Shown here in pieces: positions 57,459-64,000 of a DNA stretch of 64,000 bases. The notes beneath the pieces are model-generated. The model saw only the letters and a list, made by a program, of their open reading frames with translations. It did not search any database and was not told the DNA's origin. A program made the translations under genes and the position numbers. Source of the DNA: Saccopteryx bilineata (lineage: Eukaryota > Chordata > Mammalia > Chiroptera > Emballonuridae); contig NC_089493.1 of NCBI RefSeq assembly GCF_036850765.1, forward strand, positions 216,068,744-216,132,743, read 5' to 3'. The stretch's first letter is position 1, and each line of letters begins with the position of its first letter.

Positions 57459-58710
57459 TTTATTCTGTCTCCCCATATGCTTAGAGAGGACCAAAACTGG
57501 TATAGTTTTTATGTACCTACTTAGTTGTTCACGATTACAGTAGTCTATTTGTTGGAGTGTGCGGCCAATACTAATGAATACATTTCATTTATTATTTTGC
57601 ATTCAATTAAGAAAATACTCTCTGAGTACATTAAACAAATATTAAGAATAAATAAGCATGATCCAAAGTATAACAAAAATTTAACATATCTCATCAATAA
57701 AGCCCAGCTTACCAATAAGATTTTTTTTTTCAACCACTAAAAACAGTTTTAAACAGATGTTTCTTGTACTGGAACTTAAAAACTACCAATATCAGTGTAC
57801 AAAATAATTAACAGGAAAAATGATCTAGACCTGAGGGCTCACTATCAAGAATTCTCTGGTCACCATCGCAGTTTCCAAACTCTGAGAAGAGACATTAGGA
57901 AATCCCATTCACTGTATTCTCAAAATCCTAACAATTCCAAAGGTCTTGTGGTCAAGGACTCTCACTTTCTGCTGACAGTGTACAGAGGTTGCAAGGGTTT
58001 GGCAGCAGAAAACGAGTTTTGCATGTAATCAAATTGCTACCGTTATAGTTCTTTGGGAGAGCAAGAATATACTTCAAATGCTTCCCCATTAAGACACATT
58101 TTAAAATACATGAAGTTCAGCAGAAATATTTTTATTTATGAATGAGAAATTTGTTACATTTATTACATATGAAAAGAGAGAAAAGAGCTTCTGTGTACAA
58201 TTAACTGAGATAAGGAATTAGAAGCAGCAAAAACTTACAAAACCATCACAAAAAGTCTTGAACTCAAAGCTAAGAATAAACCAAGACATACTTTCAGAGA
58301 CAATGCTTCAAAAATCTGTTTTCAAGCTCATGTTAGAACAACAACAAAAGCACAATTTGGAAAATTAAAGGTAACCTTGTATCTATTTGAGATTTTTTGT
58401 TTCACTTTTTCTAAGCTCAGACAGGTTCCAACAATTACCTGCCATATTCAAGTTAATATTGCTTAAATTTTGATCCTATTTCTCATAGAAAATAAAGAGA
58501 AGCATACTATTAAAGCAGCCTTGATCCTTCAGTTATTAAGTTGTGTCTGTGTACCTTCATTGTTCACCTATCTTTTCTGACCATATCACCTTCAAGCACT
58601 TTCTGCTAGATTAGTCTAGGAAGGTATGGGATGCATAATCTCCACTGTGTCTCCATGAACAATGCATGTTCTTCATAGTAACAATTTGCATGTTTCAAAT
58701 ATTTGTTATG
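57459..58710. other. No recognised feature
   Basis: Unique-looking sequence. The short open frame 57795-58028 has no recognisable motif. Confidence 0.45.
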
Positions 58711-59139
58711 GGCCCTGGCTGGTTGGTTCAGTTGTAGACCATCAGCCTGGCATGTGGAAGTCCTGGGTTCGATTACCAGTCAGGGCACACAGAAGAAGTG
58801 ACCATCTGCTTCTCCCACCCCAGCCCCCTTTATCTCCCACAGCCTTAGCTCAACCGGTTTAAGCTTCTCCTGCTTCCCCCCACTCTTTATCTCCCACAGC
58901 CATGGCTAGAATGGTTCAAGCAAGTTGACTCCAGGCGCTGAAGGTGGCTTTGTGGTCTCACCTCAGGCACTGAAATACAGTAGCTCTGTTTCCAAGCTAC
59001 AGAGTAGCAGCCCCAGATGGGCAGAGCATCGCCCTGTGGGGGGGCTTGCCAGGTGGATCTCGGTCTGGGTACATATGAGAGTCTGTCTTTGCCTCCCTGC
59101 CTTTTGCCTCTCAATTAAAAAAAATTAACCAAACTATAT
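58711..59139 (+). mobile_element. VES-type SINE, long form, older
   Basis: Head 'gccctggctggttggttcag', box B 'ggttcgattac', and a partly duplicated middle ('ctttatctcccacagcc' occurs twice), full body and A-rich tail. The duplication 'atatttgttatg' (58699-58710, 59140-59151) is perfect. The CTCF-like block has decayed ('cgccctgtggggggg'). Confidence 0.93.
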
Positions 59140-59151
59140 ATATTTGTTATG

Positions 59152-59616
59152 CATCTGTATTTAGAAACAATGATGTCAATAAGTACAGGGACCTGTATTC
59201 CACTCATTGTTGACTCTCCAGTGCTTTGCCTAGTTCCTGTCTGGCACCTGATAAATATTTGTTACTATTAGTGTCACCAAATACTTACTTTTGAACCTAT
59301 AATCCAGATCATGACTTCTCTTTCCAGAAATTTTATTTACACCAAATAAATATGGTCAATTTAAGTAAGTTGTATTGTAATCAGATTTTGAGATTCTCCA
59401 TTTCCAGGTCTGCATTTTGACCATCTATATGGACTCATTTATTTGTTGTAAGATGGGGGCCTTGCTGGTGCATCAGTGAGAGTATCTCTGAGAGTATCTC
59501 GTTGCAAGTCAAATGGCAGAGTTCTAAATACATATGAGCTTATGACCATGTTAGAAGAGTTAAGAAGGGTGGCATGTACCTACATTGAGTAAATGCAGAA
59601 GAACTTACTTAAAAAT
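59152..59616 (+). other. L2/MIR-like end (59190-59280), otherwise unrecognised
   Basis: 'ctccagtgctttgcctagt' and 'ctggcacctgataaatattt' recall the end of L2/MIR. The rest is unique. Confidence 0.45.
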
Positions 59617-59626
59617 AAGCTTTGAG

Positions 59627-59964
59627 CCTGACTAGACGTTGGCGCAGTGGATAGAGCATCGGATTGGGATGCAGAGAACGCAGGTTCGAGGCCCTGAAGT
59701 CACCAGCTTGAGCGAGGGCTCATCTGGTTTGAGCAAAAGCTCACCAGCTTGAGCCCAAGGTTGCTGGCTTAAGCAAGGGGTTACTCGGTCTGCTGAAGGC
59801 CCACGGTCAAGGCATGTATGAGAAGGCAATCAATGAACAACTAAGGCGTTGCAATGCACAACGAAAAACTAATAATTAATGCTTCTCATCTCTCCATTCT
59901 TGTCTGTCTGTCCCTGTCTATCCCTCTCTCTGACTCTCTCTCTCTGTCTCTGTAAAAAAAAAAA
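59627..59964 (+). mobile_element. Long tRNA-derived SINE (type C, Rhin-like)
   Basis: Head 'cctgactagacgttggcgca', box B-like 'ggttcgaggcc', body with 'agcttgag' repeats, 'ggtcaaggcatgtatgagaa', C/T-rich end and A-tail. The duplication 'aagctttgag' (59617-59626, 59965-59974) is perfect. The body resembles Rhin-type SINEs known from horseshoe bats and relatives (recalled, not searched). Confidence 0.94.
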
Positions 59965-59974
59965 AAGCTTTGAG

Positions 59975-60479
59975 AAAGAGCTATTCAATAGCCTTCACCT
60001 TTCTTATAATTTTAAAGTACAGTCAATCTTATTTTTTGTATCCTTCAATCTCTTGAGGAAAAATATAATTGTATTTCAAATTAAAATTACATAACTTCAT
60101 GGAAACAATCAGCTTTTTTTTTCATGTGTTTGAAATCTATGAAGTCTAAAATGTGGATACAGGAGCCCTCAGATATCTTTAAAGTAATTTATTTTCAAAG
60201 ACTTGTCCTATGGTGCTTTGAATGTTTCAAGTTGAGAAATCATGAGAAAAATCCTTCTTTTAATGATGATATTAAAATTTTATAGCTGTCACCATGGAAC
60301 AAAAAGCCTTCCTTTAAATATAGTTTTCAAGGAGTCAGTGTCTAAGTATGATGTTCATTTTCTTGCCAGAATAACACCTCTTGCTAAGTTATAAATTCAT
60401 TGCAATAGAAAAGCTGTTATAAATATGTAAATTTTTAAAATATTTTATTTTAATTTTTGTGTCAAATTATTGCATGAAA
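59975..60479. other. No recognised feature
   Basis: Unique AT-rich sequence. Confidence 0.45.
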
Positions 60480-60745
60480 ATAATATTAATAATAACCATA
60501 ATTATCATGCTCAACATGTTTTATGAGTAGACCTAACTTATAAATTATATGTGTTTATAAAATTATATTTTATAATAATCATAAACTTATGAGGTAAGTA
60601 TTATTATTTGTTTTATAGTTGGAGAAGTAGAACTCAGTAATTCAAATGACTTAAAAATCTCACAAGTAGTAAATAACTAAATTGATATTTGAATCCAGAA
60701 TTTTACAAATCCAAAACCAATGCCCTCAACCTCTTACCTAAAAAC
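60480..60745 (-). mobile_element. MIR SINE
   Basis: On the plus strand it reads as reverse MIR: 'cttatgaggtaagtattatt', 'ttttatagttggagaagtag', 'actcagtaattcaaatgact', 'cacaagtagtaaataacta', 'tttgaatccagaatttt', ending 'aatgccctcaacctcttacc'. Ancient copy. Confidence 0.85.
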
Positions 60746-62439
60746 CATTGGTATTGTTTGAAATTTGTGGACTATATACAGAAAAGTTTGAGTTTAGATC
60801 AGTAAGAATCGAACATTGAGCATGTATATATTTTAAAATACCATTCATTATTCAAAAATCAAATATGAGTTTTTGAAAAATTAAGCCAATTTAGTACAAT
60901 CTACATTCATTGTTATATAGATAGTGAAATGCAGATTATAATTAATAAACTAAAATTGTGCTCATTTTTTTAGTCGATAAACTTATCATCTATGCTGGAA
61001 AGTTTTGTTGAAATCATGTCAACACTAGCTGATCTGAATTGAAATATAAAAACCTTTCATTACAAAATAAAAAACAACACAGTTGAAAACAGAATGCAGT
61101 GGAAATAAGGTCTTTTGAGAATGGCCAAAACCAAAGAATTGCACCAAAAATAGATAAAAGGAGGTTGAAAAAGAAAAAAGAAAGAAAACCTGTTTAAGAG
61201 TGCAAGTGATAGATGAAAACAATTAAAATGAATTACTCTGGTGTTAGTAAGAGTGAATTAGTTAAATAAAATTAATGGAATATCTATATAGTAAAGGAGT
61301 TTTTAAAATTGTTACACACAAAAATTTATATATCTTAAAAATTTATAAATAGTAATAGTAATGTAGAATCTGGTTTCAGTTTCAAATTTGGAAGTGTCTT
61401 TTTTTGCCAAAAAGAGGGCTTATCAGATACTCTTCATCAGTACAATTCAGGTGAACCGAGAGAGAACTGAAAGGGTTCATCTACAGCAGAGAGAAGAAAA
61501 TGGAATCTCTCACCATCAAAAGTAACAGCAAACACAGTGCAGTGTATATTAGATGTAAGAAAGTATCTTCAGCAATATTTCTGATAAAAATAATGTGATG
61601 AAAGTAGTCTTTGAGCAATTGCAAAAACAGACACTGAACATATTCTGTGGAGTACAGGCTCTTAGACTAGGCAAATCTCAGTCACCACTGACCAGGCCCA
61701 GGAGTTGTGCAAGGCACACAAAGGAATGAGTATTCCCCACACGACCTTTACATCTTTGTAGTTTCTCATTTCATGATCAAAAACAAAAACAGCTTGTCAG
61801 TTACTTCTGGAGAGGGTGATCTAGACTCAGTGGGTTTTGAATATTTACACCAAAAATTTGATGCCCAGGGAGACTTGGTGGTGTCTCCTTTATAACAGAA
61901 AAGACTCTCCAAATATATGTGATAAATGCTTAAAAAATACATAAAGCATTATTAAATCACACATTCCTTATATGTAAAACCGTCTGCTCTTTCTTACTGT
62001 TAGTTTATTTTAGAGACTTTTTCCAAATGAGAAGAAATTGAGCTGAATACGTTTACATGGCTTGAAACACTATTTAAAGAGAGAAAAGAGGCAAACATGA
62101 AACTGAAATTTTCATAACAAAGAAAAAGATAAAAGAAAATAGTTACCCTTTGTTTAGTCTCTGTTAGAGAACAAATACTCATAATTAAACTGTAACTGGA
62201 ATCAAAATGTAGTTTGGGATAAACAACGTAAATGGCCTCCAAGATAAATTACAGTACGCATTTCTCTGTTGTTGGCTTGTTCTCTCCAGTTTCACCAGAA
62301 AGCAGGACTGTGGGGATTCTGTACTTGGATGGCACCACTAAGCAGGTTCTTGAATGTCAGCAAGCTTAACAACTGGTTTGAGTCTGGCCACTTGCTCACC
62401 ATCTGGAACTACTTCATATTCTCATTACCCAAAGGGGGA
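60746..62439. other. No recognised feature
   Basis: Unique AT-rich sequence with no clear repeats or coding frames. Confidence 0.45.
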
Positions 62440-63015
62440 AAAAAGAAAGAGAAGAGAAAGAAATGAAGGCAGAAAAGGAAGCAGGAGAAAGAGAGGAAGG
62501 AAAGAAGGAAGGAAGGAAAGGAGAAGGGAAAGAAGGAAGGAAAGAAAGAAGGAAGGAAGGAAGGAAGGAAGGAAGGAAGGAAGGAAGGAAGGAAGGAAGA
62601 AAGGAAGGAAGGAAAGAAGGAAAGGAGGGAGGAAGGGAGGGAGGAAGGAAGGAAGGAAGGAAGGAGGAAGGAAGGAAAGAAGGAAAGGAGGGAGGAAGGG
62701 AGGGAGGAAGGAAGGAAGGAAGAAAAGGAAGAAAAGGAAGGAAGGAAGAAAAGAAGGAAGGAAGGAAGGAAGGAAGGAAGGAAGGAAGGAAGGAAGGAAG
62801 GAAGGAAGGAAGGAAGGAAGGAAAGAAAGAAGGAAAAAAGGAAGGAAGGAAAAAAGGAAGAAAGAAAAAAAGGAAGAAAAAAAAGGAAGAAAGGAAGGTA
62901 TAAAGGAAGGAAGGAAAGGAAAGGAAAGGAAAGGGAAGGGAAGGGAAGGGAAGGGAAGGGAAGGGAAGGGAAGGGAAGGGAAGGGAAGGGAAGGGAAGGG
63001 AAGGGAAGGAAAAAA
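62440..63015. repeat. Long GGAA/GGGAA-type microsatellite
   Basis: About 575 bp of purine on the plus strand. The left part is (GGAA)n with GGGA and AAGAA variants. The right end (about 62916-63008) is a cleaner pentameric (GGGAA)n block. Uninterrupted reading frames of 146-225 residues in several phases on both strands are by-products of the repeat. (GGAA)n can bind ETS factors. Confidence 0.97.
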
Positions 63016-63909
63016 GAGAGATAAATGGTGAGCAAATTTGCTGGTTTGCTTTTCTTTTTGTAGAGCTTGCTACATGCTTCCCCAAGCCAGGTGTCTATCC
63101 ACCTGGAGGCATCCTAGCAGCCACAATTTATCTGATATTAAATTTGATTATGTGACTCCCTAGAAATGTGTGTGTACTAGATCCCATGTCATTACTCTAG
63201 ATTTTCAAAATAAAAATGTAGCGTTATTTTAAGCATTAAATTTCAGTCTTTTTCAGGTTTTAACCTATTTGCTGTGACCCATATGAAGGGATGTTCTTTT
63301 ATGAGGAAAATTGACTAAGGGAAATTTTTCCTAAAGACAAAACACGTTACATGGTATATGCTCTGGCTTATACTTTGCCACAGGTTAGGGATGAGGCTTG
63401 GGGTGGGGTCAAATGGGGGAGAGGGCCTACAGTGTGCTGGTACTTAGAATATGCTTCATTCCAATCAGGACACTCTTTCCATGCTGGTCATTTCTTAAGA
63501 AAAAACAAAGTGAAGAAACTGATATAAAAGGCTCTTAGTTTAAATCTTCACCCATTAAAAATTTGTGGGAAACTGTATCTGTTCATAAATTTCTGAAATT
63601 CAAAATTCTTAGTACTTGCTCAACATTTAGATCTGTAACTAGTATTGGGTAATTTGATACAGTAAAAAAAACCTTATAGATGGTACTGTGCTTACAGCCT
63701 AAAGATACCTCCTGGTATAATATTTAAAAATTATTGACCTTAATTCTTCTGCCAGATTTAATGATTATTTCACAGAAAAGCAGAGAACTTCCTCTTTGTT
63801 GACCTCCCTCGCCTCAAGTCTCTGATTAAGGAATATGAGCCAAACAAAACCCTAAGACTTATTTTCATTGATATGTATGCAAGTAGCCTTCTGTTAAGAG
63901 AATACTCAC
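63016..63909. other. No recognised feature (candidate intron side of the terminal exon)
   Basis: Unique sequence. If the minus-strand exon at 63910 is real, this is the start of its downstream intron. Confidence 0.35.
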
Positions 63910-64000
63910 CAGCTGCATTTTGCAGCATGTGAGAATGCGTGGGTGGAGCATCCACTTCCCCACTCGTCTTCTGCTTAGTCTCAATATCAGTGTGCCCCAC
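63910..64000 (-). CDS. Candidate internal coding exon with splice donor (partial)
   Basis: In the minus frame the 91 bases read 'VGHTDIETKQKTSGEV' followed by 'DAPPTHSHMLQNAA'. They end 'gcagctg' and are followed at once by 'gtgagtatt' (GT at 63909-63908), a strong consensus donor. The frame is open to the window edge, the composition is less AT-rich than the surroundings, and it lies outside any repeat. The exon would end in phase 1. The protein is not recognised. Chance is possible, because 30 open codons plus a donor occur at random; the acceptor lies outside the window. Confidence 0.35.

Noticed and set aside
62354..63085. Long open frames (up to 225 residues) of Lys/Glu/Gly/Arg or Ser/Phe/Leu/Pro repeats on both strands
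   Set aside because: They arise in several phases because the DNA is a tetra/pentanucleotide repeat without stop codons. No domain or non-repetitive sequence supports a protein.

Overview
The window is mammalian, non-genic nuclear DNA, most likely from a bat. It is AT-rich, has no operons or bacterial-type genes, and is built from layers of retrotransposons. The best taxonomic clue is the tRNA-derived SINEs. One long family (about 370-430 bp) has the VES-type head and an RNA polymerase III box B. A second is long, with 'agcttgag' body repeats, and a third is a short relative of it. VES-type SINEs are a bat hallmark. The second family resembles Rhin-type SINEs of horseshoe bats and relatives; that placement is from memory and less certain. 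L1, L2, MIR, hAT and mariner remnants complete the mammalian repeat set. No complete host gene was recognised. The only candidate host exon is a splice-donor-bounded open stretch at the extreme right end, minus strand (63910-64000).

Layout. 1-10015: an old plus-strand L1 split by a younger full-length minus-strand L1 (1139-8930) with a 9-bp target-site duplication. The younger L1 has an intact ORF1, a twice-frameshifted ORF2, and a 5' UTR with about three ~243-bp tandem units. 10016-22340: mostly unique sequence, with two long VES SINEs, an L2-like stretch and a hAT transposon (18286-19129) with perfect 8-bp target duplications. 22345-24230: a 5'-inverted L1 containing a small processed retrocopy. 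24231-29000: microsatellites, an L2-like stretch and a VES SINE. 29005-40410: two opposite-strand copies of a composite retroelement, joining endogenous-retrovirus pol and gag/pro remnants to an L1 3' end through an internal A-tract. Between them lie SINEs, L2 and MIR. 40431-51365: mostly unique, with a mariner MITE, L2-like sequence, an LTR-like unit and a short L1 tail. 51366-59964: old L1 with several SINEs, plus local direct repeats. 59965-64000: unique sequence, a MIR, a ~575-bp GGAA-type microsatellite and the candidate exon.

How the parts relate. L1 is the engine of the region. L1 machinery is expected to have moved the SINEs, the small retrocopy and the ERV/L1 composites, nearly all of which have A-rich tails and short target duplications. 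The two most interesting signals are: (1) the ERV/L1 composite, present twice with the same internal junction but different 5' ends and separate target duplications, so it looks like an SVA-like non-autonomous family rather than a one-off; and (2) a near-consensus CTCF motif in the body of the long VES SINE, which would let the family disperse insulator or loop-anchor sites.

Limits. All repeat calls are from reading the sequence and recalling family features; nothing was searched. Boundaries of old repeats are approximate. The long unannotated stretches may hold decayed repeats or regulatory elements that cannot be seen by eye.
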